From Micrasema longulum (Eukaryota; Arthropoda; Insecta; Trichoptera; Brachycentridae), in NCBI GenBank assembly GCA_022494885.1, contig JAGVSM010002371.1:62001-126000 (forward strand): DNA of 64,000 nucleotides. The letters are read 5' to 3'. Shown here in pieces: positions 33,161-44,481 of the stretch (the stretch's first letter is position 1; each line of letters opens with the position of its first letter). The notes under the pieces are model-generated. The model saw only the letters and a list, made by a program, of their open reading frames with translations, searched no databases and was not told the origin of the DNA. Both the position numbers and the translations under genes were made by a program.

Positions 33161-34227
33161 AAAAAAAAAATAATAATAATATTTACATAATATGTATATA
33201 TAATATATATATATATTTATTTTTCTTTTTTTTTTAATTAGCTAAAGAAATACAGTTAGAGGTTTAAATCAGCTAGGTACACAATGTTTTAAAATTCAAT
33301 ATGAACAGAATATTAAGTTCTATTTGATATAGAACATATACATTAATATTTAAAATTTACAAGACTCTAATAATATTGTTATAAATACATCTAGAGGGCT
33401 ACGTCTAGTATTCGCGTACCAAAATCTAGCCTACCTAAAAATATTTTCTTGTGGTGTTTTTTATGACAATGAACTTAAATATAATTATATAATGTTTGAT
33501 GTCGTCTTTAAAGATATGCGATTCAAAGGTGTGACTCACTTGAATGTTGATGAAAAACGTGTTCGTGTTAAATAGTTCAACTGTTTGAAGCTGAAATTGA
33601 ACACGTTCATAGCATGAAATTAGTCTGCAGTATTTACACTGAAGCTTCACGGATATCTATCCACTTGCAAACTTGCAAGTCATTTTACATTTTAAAATTG
33701 TACAACCTAACAATATATTTAAGATCATGCTTGTCTTTTTACTCACACACGATACGAATAATATAATATTTTTAAAACATAATTTTTTAGATGCATTATT
33801 ACGAAATAGGCAAAAAGCCTTTACTTCTAGTCTTAAATGCTTTACACCTAACATAGAAATAAAATAAGAGCTTTATTTTCTAAAGTCGTTAATAGTTATT
33901 TGAAATAAACGAATCTCCGAACTTTGATTCTGAGAAGATAGTAGCATGCTTATTTTTCATTTCAGTCTACTGAAATTTTCGTGAAAAAGGAGATTAATAT
34001 AGTAACAGGCTTTTTTTTTACATTTAGTCTACTTTTTCATGAAATTTTTTTTTTTGTTAAAATTTTAGTATCTCATCATTTGCAGTAATTTATAAATACT
34101 AAAATATTAAAAACACGTGCAATATAATTTTGACTCGTGTAATAAATTTGTATTTTCGAATCTCAAATTATCACGAAATATCAAATAGCTTATTCAAAAG
34201 TTAGTTGTGGGTTATTGCGATCTAATT
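33161..34227. other. no gene seen
   Basis: It starts with ATA and TA microsatellite sequence (33165-33235). The rest is unassigned AT-rich DNA. Confidence 0.4.
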
Positions 34228-34494
34228 ATATCGTTGGGTTCTGGCAAAAATTGGTAACTACATTTTACTAGCAGTGAGATATTGCACTTTCAAAGTTAAA
34301 AACTCATCCCAAATCGACAATTTAAATAAAACCGCAAGTTGAATATTATAAAAGACTTTTTTTTGTATTCATTAAATACAAAATATTTCAATTAACTTTT
34401 TAAAAATATATTATTTAAAACCTTGTGCTATTAACAAAGACATTTTTTTTTTTAAATTTGTAGTTACCAACTTGTGCCAGGAACCCAACGATAT
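34228..34494. mobile_element. 267-bp MITE with about 38-bp terminal inverted repeats
   Basis: The left end ATATCGTTGGGTTCTGGCAA, continuing AAATTGGTAACTACA, returns as the right end TGTAGTTACCAACTTGTGCC, continuing AGGAACCCAACGATAT. The interior is AT-rich and non-coding. TA-type flanks are possible but cannot be told apart from the ATAT at the ends. Confidence 0.75.
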
Positions 34495-34558
34495 AATGTT
34501 CTTAAATTTTCCTCTCCATGGTAAAATGTTATTTTTAATTCCTGACTCCGATAAAATA

Positions 34559-34827
34559 AACTCGAATTTTCCACGCAGAAAAAATCCTTAAAAACATGTC
34601 CGAAACACGATTAGTCGGTTCTACATGAAAGAAAAATGACATAAAAAATGTAATAAAAATATTTAAATTTTGAGAAAGGACCTCGACATCCATGGTGAGT
34701 CGAGGTCCTTTCTCAAAATTCCAATATTTTTATTACATTTTTTATGTCATTTTTCTTTCATGTAGAACCGACTAATCGTGTTTCGGACATGTTTTTAAGG
34801 ATTTTTTCTGCGTGGAAAATTCGAGTT
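34559..34827. repeat. 269-bp near-perfect hairpin (129-bp arms, 11-bp loop)
   Basis: The left arm 34559-34687 begins AACTCGAATTTTCCACGCAG and ends AAAGGACCTCGAC. The right arm 34699-34827 is its reverse complement. The only differences I find are two adjacent bases (TA against GG within AAAATATT..AATTTT). The loop 34688-34698 is ATCCATGGTGA. Arms are equal in length and the fold stops sharply at both ends. The open frame that starts within the right arm is a by-product. It is probably a foldback MITE or recent inverted duplication; transcription would give a long double-stranded RNA. Confidence 0.9.
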
Positions 34828-35600
34828 CTTCCCACTGTAATCGAGGTAACTTTCATTGCATATATTTTTACCAGTTGGGTTTCATTGTTTTGGAAATTAA
34901 TTTGGCGAATGCTTCATGGTCATTTAAACTAATTCGTAAAAATAAAAAAAATAAACCCATTATTTACCTAATGCAGGCATGACGGTTTAATTCCCCACAA
35001 ACTACATATAACATAATATAGGAAGTAGATATTTAAAAATACAGAACATATCACGCTACTCTATTTTAAGGTCCTATAGTAACCGCAAAACATACTTAAT
35101 GCAAGAACAAATAAAAAAATCTTACTGAAATTAATTAAGATACATCAAGACGCAACTTCTCTAGAAATGGCAAGCGAAATTGAACATTGAGGTACAAATG
35201 TTGATGTTATTAGTGCTTGATCATTTGGCCGTCAAATACATGAAATATTTTTTTTACAATGTGGTATTTTAAATGGCTGTTGCACTTCGATATTCATTAT
35301 TTGGGCAATGTTTTGCAAAAGTCAGTTAACCTTTGTTTATAAAAATTTGAATTGTTAGTTTTAGACCTTTTGTTGTATAGTTATTAGTGCATTATTTATT
35401 TATTTATTTATTATATATACGGCCTAATCCAATTACAACAGCTACATCAAGAAATATATACACATGAAACTCAACAATAAGAACATATAACTATGTAGCA
35501 ATGACAAACAAGTACAATAAAATCATGGTAATAATGGTTTTATGGCATACAAATTCACATGTGCCAAAAATCATTTGTTTGATAAGTGCGATTTGTGGAA
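34828..35600. other. no gene seen
   Basis: TTTATTTATTTATTTATTAT at 35395-35414, followed by ATACGGCCTAATCC, may be a minus-strand LINE tail. Otherwise unassigned. Confidence 0.35.
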
Positions 35601-35632
35601 TGCAGGGCGACAAATGTATTTGTCGCCCTGCA
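35601..35632. repeat. perfect 15-bp-stem hairpin, GC-rich
   Basis: TGCAGGGCGACAAAT, a two-base loop GT, and ATTTGTCGCCCTGCA form an exact inverted repeat in AT-rich DNA. It lacks a T-run to qualify as a terminator and no transcript is evident. Confidence 0.85.
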
Positions 35633-35784
35633 CTGCAGTGGTGTACCACTGGATGTGAAAAGAAAAAACAATTTGTTTTTAATCTCTTCAGATGTTTAAG
35701 TTGCTAAAAAAGTGAATGTAAAAATTAATAAATTATTTCGTAATATATTTTACTACGTAAAACATTAAATTCAATTAAACTAAA

Positions 35785-35850
35785 AAGCCATGTAAACGCC
35801 TAGACTCCAATACTTCCTTCTAAGAAATGTTTTCCCTCTCTGTTGCAACA
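35785..35850 (+). mobile_element. foldback-family end
   Basis: AAAAGCCATGTAAACGCCTA, GACTCCAATACTTCCTTCTA and GAAATGTTTTCCCTCTCTGT match the arm end seen at 54750-54800. Confidence 0.55.
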
Positions 35851-35860
35851 AATTTAAACA

Positions 35861-36270
35861 ATGAAAGTGTTTACTTTGCCTTTTTTAAGTCAATTTCAAC
35901 CTATGGAATTATTGAATGGGGAGGAGGTGCAGAAACTATATTTGATCCCATTTTTAGGAACAAAACTTAATTTAAAGATAATCAACAAATTATTTCAGAG
36001 CTATCTCACAAACGATCTTTGTAAAAAATGTAACTTTTTAGACATGAAATAATCATTTTATTATTAAAGAAACACTTATGTTCTTCTGAAATACTAACGA
36101 TGCATTATAACAATTACTGAATGGTAGGAGTTATCTGTTATTCAGGATCTTTTATGACTACAAGTTTGAGGCAAAGGAATTTCGATTTACTAGGACCTTA
36201 TTATTAAATCTTCTTATCTACTATCCATGAGCCTGTTATAGGTCCTGTCAGATATACAGATCTGGTAGCT
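35861..36270 (+). pseudogene. non-LTR retrotransposon RT C-terminal relic
   Basis: Translation near 35868 gives YFAFFKSISTYGIIEWGGGA, the 'YYAFFHS.LSYGI..WG' block after the RT domain. A frameshift then leads to IINKLFQSYLTNDLCKKCNF, LDMK, matching the 'I...Y.T..L..E..VLD' block. Further on, MTTSLRQRNFDLLGPYY matches 'R.R.F.YLGPYIFN'. At least two frameshifts and stops lie between blocks. Jockey/CR1-like; clade not resolved. Confidence 0.6.
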
Positions 36271-36404
36271 TCGAAAAAAAAAACATTTTAATCAATTTAA
36301 TCCCAGCCCGTGAAAAATTCACTTCGCTCTTTTCCACAATCCAATAAAGTACATATCGTGTACTTCTAGTTGACATTATTTCACCGCAAAGATGCCAAAG
36401 CTAC

Positions 36405-36530
36405 AAAATTAAACATAGCTCCCTCGGGCACCTTTTTCTCGTTCGGAAACATTTTTTCCGTGGGTGGGCACCTCCTAGGAGACTTATGTCTTCAGATACG
36501 ATGTGTGGATGTAGTGGGCAAGCTTTTCCG
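36405..36530 (-). repeat. dispersed repeat W, copy 2
   Basis: The reverse complement of 21985-22115: GAGACTTATGTCTTCAGATA, CGATGTGTGGATGTAGTGGG and GGGTGGGCACCTCCTAGG on the plus strand. It follows the LINE relic at 35861-36270, whereas copy 1 precedes one, so the link to LINE coding may be chance. Confidence 0.6.
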
Positions 36531-37164
36531 ACCAAGAAATTCCAAGAGCGATAGTTTATTTCTTTAATGTGTTTGTTCACAATTGGTTATTGCGTTCGGG
36601 TAGTGTGCTGAAGGTAGGTTTTAGATACATAATTATTTACACCACAAATATTTAAAAGTATGCCTTTTGTAGATTTATTTGATGCTGATTTTTCTCGGAA
36701 GATTTTTTTAACATTTACGTTTCTGTAGGTTCAGTTTTTGCCCATTTTTTCAAACAAGTCCCGCGTTTTTTCCAAAACGGTGCGTGTTATATACTAGCTT
36801 CTTACGTTACAAGAGTTGTTGGTTTGTTTCCATAGATTTATTGTTATTTTTGAGTATTTAACTCGATTTATTGTTATTTCACAGTACGGTGGATTGAGTA
36901 GGTTTTGCATGTCACTGTTCATTTAGCACTCGGCGCGGCCGGTTCCTCGTAAAAGAGTGGCCGGCGGCGGTAGTTAATAATACCACCATATATGGATTTA
37001 AGGCTTTACTTTTTGTCTACAAACAGCGCATGGGGTTATGGACACAGTTCAGGGTTACGGAGGCAAGAGCGGGGCCTTAACTAGCGGCACGTAATTCATT
37101 ATACATAATAGTACGTACTTATCCCTTTCAGATACAAAAATAAAACATTCCAATAATAAAAAAA
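36531..37164. other. no gene; GC-rich patch
   Basis: A local GC-rich patch at 36930-36975 (CGGCGCGGCCGGTTCCTCG, GTGGCCGGCGGCGG) lies in otherwise unassigned sequence. Confidence 0.35.
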
Positions 37165-37330
37165 AAATCAGAGAAATAAACTTGACTTTAAATTTATAAT
37201 ATATTCCTATATTTTGTGTATTTTACAGAAACATACAGTCAACAATGATTAAATTACATAATAAAAACAAGGTTTAAGGACAGACTAGCGAAGTTTTGAA
37301 ATAAAAATCATACATATTAAATTATGGTTC
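37165..37330 (-). mobile_element. LINE 3' tail
   Basis: ACAGAAACATACAGTCAACA, ATGATTAAATTACATAATAA and AAACAAGGTTTAAGG resemble the tail at 17075-17160. The coding part is absent. Confidence 0.45.
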
Positions 37331-37364
37331 ATTTTAAATGTGTGCGTGCGTATACAGGGTATAA

Positions 37365-37957
37365 TTATTATTATTATGGATAACTTATACAGCGCCATTT
37401 TCGTAATAAAATACCTCAAGGGCGCTTTACATGGTGATTCTATCGTTAAATTAATTTAATTGAAGCTTTTAAATTTGTAATTTAATTAAAACAATTTATT
37501 TTGTTGTCACGTGCAAGGATTTAAGGATTTATTCAAATGATTTAGAGAACAAGTGGGTTTTAAGTTTTTTCCGAAACATCGCTTCACTTTCACAGCCTCG
37601 CACCTCTGCTGGGAGAGCATTCCATGCTATAGGGCTTGCGACCGCAAATGCACGTTCACTAAATTTAGTGCGCTGTTTGCGTAGAGGTATAATAACTTTT
37701 CCTCTCGCCGTAGACGTAGCTGATCTAAGCGTGAGACGCCTGTCAGCTAGTTCATCTGGAATGCATAGTTCCCTTAGATATTCCGGAGCAGAGTTGTGCA
37801 GTGACTTATACATAAGCCAACAGAGTTTGTATTCGACCCTCAGTGGAAAACGTAGCCAGTGCAGTTCCCGAAGTAGTGGAGTGATATGACTGAACTTAGA
37901 GATTCCGAAAATAAGTCTCGCTGTGGCATTCAATACAGATTGTAGGCGAGTCATTTT
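37365..37957 (-). mobile_element. CR1/L2-like LINE, 5'-truncated
   Basis: The element consists of the C-terminal coding part (37529-37954) and a 3' UTR ending in ATA-rich repeat (AATTATTATTATTATGG on the plus strand). Its 3' UTR has a second copy at 11080-11275. The 5' side stops at 37957, three bases from a foldback MITE, and no RT core reappears beyond that MITE. Confidence 0.75.
37529..37954 (-). CDS. CR1/L2-like retrotransposon protein, C-terminal 141 codons
   Basis: The open frame has the typical end of CR1/L2-type ORF2 proteins: RLQSVLNATARLI, then HITPLLRELHWL, RVEYKLCWLMYKSLHNSAPE, YLRELC, RLTLRSA, SERAFAVASPIAWNALPAEV, and FRKKLKTHLF at the C-terminus. This region follows the reverse transcriptase domain. 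No catalytic residue remains, because the endonuclease and RT domains are upstream and missing. There is no internal stop or frameshift, so the copy is moderately young. The initiating Met is internal to the original protein. It would have no activity on its own. Confidence 0.8.
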   Translation of the reverse strand: MTRLQSVLNATARLIFGISKFSHITPLLRELHWLRFPLRVEYKLCWLMYKSLHNSAPEYLRELCIPDELADRRLTLRSATSTARGKVIIPLRKQRTKFSERAFAVASPIAWNALPAEVRGCESEAMFRKKLKTHLFSKSFE

Positions 37958-37960
37958 GTT

Positions 37961-38308
37961 CAGGGTGTTTTTTAAACTCTGTCACGTCCAAAACCATGAT
38001 GATCAGTATGAGCAAGAAGACATATTAGCATATTTAAAAAAAATATTTAGAACAAAGAAATTTATTGAAAATGAAATATACAAAAAAACAAATGGTTTCC
38101 CCCTTCTGCAGGGGAGAAGTGAGAAGAGCGCGGGTAGTATCAGACTCCCCCCTTCTCCCTCCTCGTTTCACTCCTGCAGAAGTAAGCAACCATTTGCTTT
38201 TTTCTAAAAAAAATATTTAAAAAAATAATATTTTAACGTGTCAATATGTCTTCTTGCTCATACTGATCATCGCGGTTTCGAATGTAACAAGGTTTAAAGA
38301 ACACCCTG
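37961..38308. mobile_element. 348-bp foldback MITE
   Basis: The ends CAGGGTGTTTTTTAAACTCT and (right end, reversed) CAGGGTGTTCTTTAAACCTT start arms of about 95-110 bp that share GATGATCAGTATGAGCAAGA and AGACATATT. Inside, AACAAATGGTT and CTTCTGCAGG repeat inverted, so almost the whole element folds on itself around a GC-rich loop (about 38120-38165). It has no coding capacity. It abuts the truncated CR1/L2 frame. Confidence 0.8.
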
Positions 38309-38309
38309 T

Positions 38310-38480
38310 ACTTATATATAAAGGGTGCATTTCTGTGTATTTGTATCAGAGTAAGTGTAGATATATGTTAGGGTGTATTTGTGTGAGAGTAAGTGTTTAG
38401 GTGTGTGTAGGCGTGAGTATCATTATAAAGCAAGGGTCTGACATGCAATTGTCTTTTTCGCACAGTATCGGGAAGGCACC
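38310..38480 (-). mobile_element. LINE 3' UTR-like TG-rich block (tentative)
   Basis: GTGTATTTGTATCAGAGTAA, GTGTATTTGTGTGAGAGTAA and TAGGTGTGTGTAGGCGTGAG are, in reverse complement, the CA-rich block also seen at 49480-49570. It may belong with the LINE 3' ends there. Confidence 0.4.
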
Positions 38481-38734
38481 TGCAAGACAGTGACAGAAAA
38501 ACAATGTTCAAATACCTATTTATCAAAATTCTTCGTCTTTACAATTTGTGTAAACTGAAACACAAAAATAATAATGTATATGTACATATCTTATTTGGAC
38601 TTAATACAATAATTAATATCAATCTTTCGATTGTGTTAATTTAATCAATATACGAGTATGTATTGAAATATAGCAATAGCACAGCATTGCCGTGTTTAGC
38701 TTGTAATTAACATTAAAAAAGTAATAATCCATTT

Positions 38735-39130
38735 TGTTCATTGAGTTGGTTGTAGGTGCAAAGCGTTTGATTGTTTTTATAATCTAGGTATTTCAACATT
38801 TTTCGTTGAACATTTTCAATCCTTTCAATGTTTGTTATGTATTGTTTAGAGTTTTCAATGTATTGGGTTTTTTAAAGGGTTTGGAAATTCTTAAAATGAA
38901 GCCTAGCATTTGGTTAGCTTTTTCAATGATAGGGTTTATGTGAGACTCAAACAGTAATCTACTGTCAATAATAACGCTACGTCTCTAATCTCGCTTCACC
39001 ATAATATGGAGTTATCTTTGATCGTATAATTGTGCGTAATGAAATTTTTACTTTTTGTAAATGTCATTGAATAACATTTTAAGGTATATAAAAACGTTTT
39101 CTTTACATTTTTATCTTGACATTTACTTTT
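38735..39130 (-). pseudogene. Jockey-type RT relic
   Basis: The minus strand reads DSRLLFESHINPIIEKANQM, LGFILRISKPFKKPNTLKTL and, after an apparent deletion of about 20 codons, YITNIERIENVQRKMLKYLD, YKNNQTLC. These align with 13877-14683 (KALKMLGFILRNTKNFKS and IENIQHKFLRYINYK), but the region between the blocks is gone. Upstream frames carry stops. Confidence 0.7.
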
Positions 39131-39744
39131 GTTTTTTTTATTATTAATTTATTTTATAGTTTATAATATTTACCCTTATTAATTCCGAATTTCATTTAAA
39201 CGGTTTTCGATCATTTTAAGAGTAAACAAATTAACCCTAAAAAAATAACGATAGATTACAGTATATTAAAGATAACAATATTGTCTAGGTTTGACACATA
39301 TTTAAGATTGCGTATATAATATATTTGTGTAAGTAGTAATGTATCACCATAAATTTCATTTTGTCATGGATAATTGAAAAATGTTAAGTTTTTTTTGTAT
39401 TTTTGTTATGAACAATCTTGAAATAACAAAAGTAGATATTTCTAATTTAAAAAAGTAAAAAATAGTGAGATATCTTCTTCAGGCTTATAATTTTAACTTT
39501 AAACTTTTTAAAATAATATTTTTCTAATCTTTTTAATATGAGGAACGTATGTGAATTTTTTTTTATTCATTTTGCTTTTTACATTACATTACATTATTTA
39601 CTTACATTAAAGTTAACCATACGCCATTTAGACGTACGGTAGTTATATATTTACAAAAGTAGTGCACTTATTTGGGCAGCACAGGTGTCTCGAGAATGAC
39701 GAGCGCAGTGGCACCATGTACTAGCGAATTGTATCCATTATATC
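39131..39744. other. no gene; (TTACA)n
   Basis: A TTACATTACATTACATTA run occupies about 39578-39597. Otherwise AT-rich and unassigned. Confidence 0.4.
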
Positions 39745-40148
39745 AATGAGGAACTTCAGCCCTACGGGAAATTGGATACAAAAATGTTTTTTTGCGCGCG
39801 GTAAAAATTCGAGCATTAAATTGTACAGTATAATTTTTTAAAAATGTATGAAAAAAAAATAATATTTTAATAAAAACGCACTACTTTGAATGACGTCACT
39901 GGTTCCTATGAGCCATCCAATGATATGAGAGCTTTGAAGGATATCCGGTTTGGTCACCGTAATCGAACCAATCGGAAGAACTGTCATAGAACAACCTCTT
40001 ACGTTACACGCGGAGTTATTTCAGACATACAAAACTTTAAAAAATCATAGCGCTGATAATACGATACATAAAAATATAAAAAAATGGCATAGTTTAATAT
40101 TCTATTAACAAATAAAAAAAAGAAAAAAAGACACTGAACTTCCTCATT
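39745..40148 (+). mobile_element. TIR MITE family X, copy 1 (404 bp)
   Basis: The left end AATGAGGAACTTCAG pairs with the right end CTGAACTTCCTCATT. Interior marks are CCCTACGGGAAATTGG, TTTGCGCGCGGTAAAAATTC, TTTGAATGACGTCACTGGTT and GATATCCGGTTTGG. Two more copies, at 48420-49021 and 50034-50399, share ends and interior in the same order. Non-coding; superfamily unknown. Confidence 0.8.
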
Positions 40149-41499
40149 CGACGTAGGTTATCTATCTAGGGTTAAAGTTTTACTAATCAATTTTTAATGA
40201 AGTACTTATTATAGTCTGTTCCTGAGCGGATACAGAATACAGTTTTGGGGGTGAAACAGATTCCGATTTTATTTCACATACATAAATGTATTAATTATCT
40301 AACATCATAAATAACTTAACGAAACAAGTAATATTAAAATTAATTTTTGGAGTCATATTTATTCTTGCTCCGAATAAATGCCCGGTTTACTTCCCTTCCA
40401 GCGCTGTCTTTCAACCATAAACTCTTCGACTCCACCTTTATTACTGCCAACATCATCTCATTACATCAAAATCTGATCAATTTGGCCATTACCAAAAAAA
40501 CCCGTCCATTCCGATTATAAAAACTACGCTCGATTTCTTTGCAGGTTGCCTTTTCAGGGCTTCTCTCCAATTTGGCGGTCGCTTTGTTGGTTGGGTTAAC
40601 GAGTCGATACTGATGTGTATATACGCCTGATACTCGAATGAAAGGAACCTGTTTTATGAGATGAAAAGACCACGCATTATTAAGTACCAACTGAGACATG
40701 CATAGCCGTGTATTTATACATTTAGATGTCCATCTATCAAAGATTTTTAGTTGGTTTTTATCTCCTCTTTTGGACCGATAAAATTTATTTACATTTTATA
40801 TTTATCGGCGAACAAAAAAAAAGTTTTTTGTTTGTATTAATGGAGAGCGGCGTGTCAAGTGGACAGTTTTTTTTTTTGTAGCTCGACGGGTTTCGCGATA
40901 TTACATATAAACATGTTTATTTAATTATAAGAATATATGGCGATCTAAAGTAGGAGGCTTTTGTTTACATTTGACACCAGGGTGCTTATGATGATTCAAG
41001 TTTCTTTAATAATAACATTGATTGATTGCGTCTGTCCCTTATTCTCGCGCATAGGAATTTGAGCCTTACTATCGTAGTATCAACGCTAAATCAGGGTTAT
41101 TTCTATCTGTTCAAAGTGTATGTAACAGTCGGCCGCAGCTAACTGTTTTTTTTTTTTTTTTATACTATAATCTATTGCATACTAATATTTTTCCGTAGAT
41201 ATAAAATATTTCTGTAAATTTTGTGTGGTTTTTGTAGCATTGTTTTGAGTGAGAGATTATTATTTATTGCGCTTAGATTACTTCTGACAAAAAACAAATA
41301 AAAGTCTGGCTCAAAGGGATGATACATATAGCTAACCAAGATTCTAATCAACCAAGGCGCAAAAAGCCGAAAATTGAGACCCGAAAGGCCGATTACATGA
41401 GGCCAGAAGGGTTGAATTCTCTACTAGGTTACAGCCAACTAATCTGCATTTAATTTGACACTGTGTGCAGGTTGATTAAAATATAGTTCAGTGTGTGAA
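40149..41499. other. no gene seen
   Basis: Unassigned. The 77-codon minus-strand frame at 40466-40699 has no recognised motif. Confidence 0.35.
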
Positions 41500-41640
41500 A
41501 TAGAACCCGAACCCTGGACGAGTGCTTTCGATTAAATGACTGCTCTAAGGTGAAAATCATAATAAAGGAAATCGAGTGAAGATAAGTCCGTCTCGTCTTG
41601 TAGTAGTTGAGGTCCTGGGTTATATTCATGGAATTGTTGT
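41500..41640 (+). mobile_element. SINE lineage T, head portion
   Basis: AACCCGAACCCTGGACGAGT, GATAAGTCCGTCTCGTCTTG and TAGTAGTTGAGGTCCTGGG match the heads at 14790-14930 and 2738-2800. The body is missing. Confidence 0.5.
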
Positions 41641-41716
41641 AGTCTACCGTTAGAGAACGCTTTTAATCATTATTTTTTAAGTTTATAAACTTCTGATTTA
41701 ACAAGGTTATAATTTC

Positions 41717-41755
41717 AATATTTTGAGTATCTGCAAATGTTTGCAGACTTAAAAT
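41717..41755 (+). mobile_element. foldback-family terminus (weak)
   Basis: CAATATTTTGAGTATCTGCA, then AATGTTTGCAGACTT, resembles the outer end of the 11871 element. Confidence 0.35.
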
Positions 41756-44234
41756 GAAATACTAAGGGCGTTAAATTCAAGATAAAATATACATCTAGAA
41801 AACATAAAGGCATACTAAGAACAATAATATAGGTACCATCATTAATAAAATTTTGAAATTTTTAGACAGTTAATACATTTTCCGTCATTTTGGCGTATTT
41901 TTTTTATTTTAAAATAGAAACGAAAGTTTTGTTACACGAATTTTCTTTGCAAAATAACGTCATTCAAGAAATTTTCAAATGCAATGTTGATTGGGAAATT
42001 TTCTTCAACTCTCTCACACGGAAAATTAAAGGTTATTTAATTAGGACATAATATCAAAGAAACTTAGCTTTTTAGAATTTTGTTGCTTTAAATGTATTAA
42101 TTGTATTTTTTTAATTTATCGATGCGACGATACTAACAAATTTCATTGAAACCCCAAGGTAACTGAAAGTTTTACGAGTGCTTTATTTCTTTGCATTCTT
42201 AATTTTTTGAAAATATTTACATCAAAAAACTATACCTATACCTAAAAAACTATACCTAAAACTATTCATCCTTTAGAACCTGCTTTTTTTTATTTGTTTT
42301 TTTTGTTTTTTTTACAATATACATAAGAGGTAAAACAGAGTATTAAAAAAAATAAAGGAAAATTACACAGCAACAAAATACATATTAAAAGTAAAAACAG
42401 TATACAAAAATCCCACAAAGGCATGGTCTGTTTGTGGGTATACAATTAATCAATAAAAATATTTTGTATTTCGTACGCAAAAGTAATGCTTTTAAAAAAT
42501 TTGGTATTTTTGTGTTTTATCCAGAAGTTATTCAACATTTGTTTTTAGTGAGTACTGGGTCACAAACTGATAATAAATCAACAATATTCCAAGAATATAT
42601 GTTTCTATTTTACAGTATATGTTAATTTATTTTTTTGAAATGAATTAAACAAACTTACACACTTTTTATAGGTTTTTAGGCTATGCTTGTGTTAAGCCAT
42701 AGTTAATTAACATACATAAAAAAATCCAGAATATTGATTTAAATAGTAACATATTAAACAATAACAATATTGAGAATCACAATTCAAAAAGTAACGTAAA
42801 TATATAAAAAAGGTATATGATTTATGTCATACATTATTTAGAAAATAGAAAAACCAACAAAAATTTAACTTTAAAAAAATTGAAAAAAAAACTTTGACCC
42901 TCTGAAACCTGAATAAAATCTAGCAGTTGTAAAAAATATTTGGTGTAAGATAATTATTTTAAAAACGTTCTTTATTTTTTTCCCTTTTAATTAAGAAGTC
43001 ATCGCTTTGTTAGTTTGAACATACATTTGGTTTCATTAGGAACAAGGTGGTTTTTTTATTAGTATGGAAGAAAAATTCCAGTTGAAAATATATACCAAAA
43101 GCCATTTGATCAAATGAAAAATGAAAATTATGACGAAAACATGTATTACAAATTTAAACGTATTGGGGCACAGATCAGTTGGCATTTGATCTTAAATAAT
43201 GCAAATAATAACATAAGGAATCACGTGCTCTAACGAGAATCGAACTGTCGAAATTTGAATGCCATTTTAGGTGGTATAACGGGTTGCAATCTTGCGGACG
43301 AAAAACACGCCATGGAGGTTATCCCCAGCAATTAGAAAACGAAAACAAAAACAAAAATTCAACATTATTACTTAATAATAATAATAATCATTTAATAAAA
43401 TCGCAAATTAAGTGTTCGTTTGAATATACATACGGGAAAGTATATAAAAATATATGAAAATTATTACAATGCAAACATAAAACAAAATTAGTTTAATTTT
43501 GGTAAAATATATTTAAAACCTGCCTAAAATATCATTTACAAGACGTCAGAAATTTGCTAGAAAACAAACGAACCAGCAAAAATTAGCTGCAAAAATCAGC
43601 TGCGAAAAAAAAACAACTTTTGTGTATAATGCCAACTAGAGATGTACTTAAGGAGACAAGTCATTAATAAATAAACTCGCAGTTTTTTAATTTCGGCAGT
43701 GCGGAAGTAAATAAATCAAGGCGTTTATATTTTAATGAATACTCGGGATGAAAGTGTTAATACTTAACAACATACCTGACACATTTTATATTTGAGATAC
43801 ACAGTGTTTATGATATGACACTATTTATTCGCACCTGTAAAAGTATGCGAAATTTTATTAGCAAATATGCTTCAATGCGCTATTAATTTTAACGACTTTT
43901 GATTTTAAAATTACGTTAGGTGAGATTACAAACATAAATCATTCTTCATTGCTAAGTGAACATTACACTATTTATTCTCGTATTCAATATAATATATTGT
44001 GAACAAACTTGTAATAAAATGCGTTGATTGCAGCGCATACCAAATTGTGGAATTTCGAATATTGTTTATTAAATAGTCAGCAATGTTGATTGAATCTCCG
44101 TATCAAGCTTTTATTGGGGCGAGTTTTCACGAAAGAGGTTTCGAGAACAATCATGCAGAATATAATTGAAAAAATATTTTTCAAAATGTGCTTAGTCAAA
44201 AAAAATCGTGTAGAGAAAAACAGTTACTTGTGTT
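41756..44234. other. no gene; one possible SINE relic
   Basis: AT-rich. A minus-strand B-box-like GTTCGATTCTCGTTAGAGC near 43235 suggests a decayed tRNA-derived head (about 43217-43300). A short direct duplication AAAAAACTATACCTA lies at 42224-42260. Confidence 0.35.
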
Positions 44235-44470
44235 TTGTCCGTTTTTATTAGATCAAGTGTTTTTTTTTCAATCGATCAAAAAGTTTAAATATATGACGAT
44301 CCCATTTAAAATTATGATCAATAAAAATACCCAAATACTTATACTCCTCCACAAATTCTATGAGTTTACAATTACATGTGTTAGAAATACCATCATGCAA
44401 GCAATTTGTGCAATGAGCAATAATATTAAGCAAAACATATTTTTTGGCAAAAGGAGATTTTATGTATAAG
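44235..44470 (-). pseudogene. Jockey-type RT fragment
   Basis: The minus strand reads SPFAKKYVLLNIIAHCTNCL, HDGISNTCNCKLIEFVEEYK and YLGIFIDHNFKWDRHIFKLF, then DRLKK. 'IEFV.EYKYLGIxID..F.W..HI..L..RL' is the conserved block following the RT palm in Jockey-type proteins. Both sides are truncated. It lies tail-to-head against the plus-strand RTE-like relic starting at 44482. Confidence 0.7.
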
Positions 44471-44481
44471 CATTCTTGGTA

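Noticed and set aside
34744..34932. A 62-codon open frame starting in the long hairpin
   Set aside because: It starts inside the right arm of a palindrome and shows no domain or codon signal.
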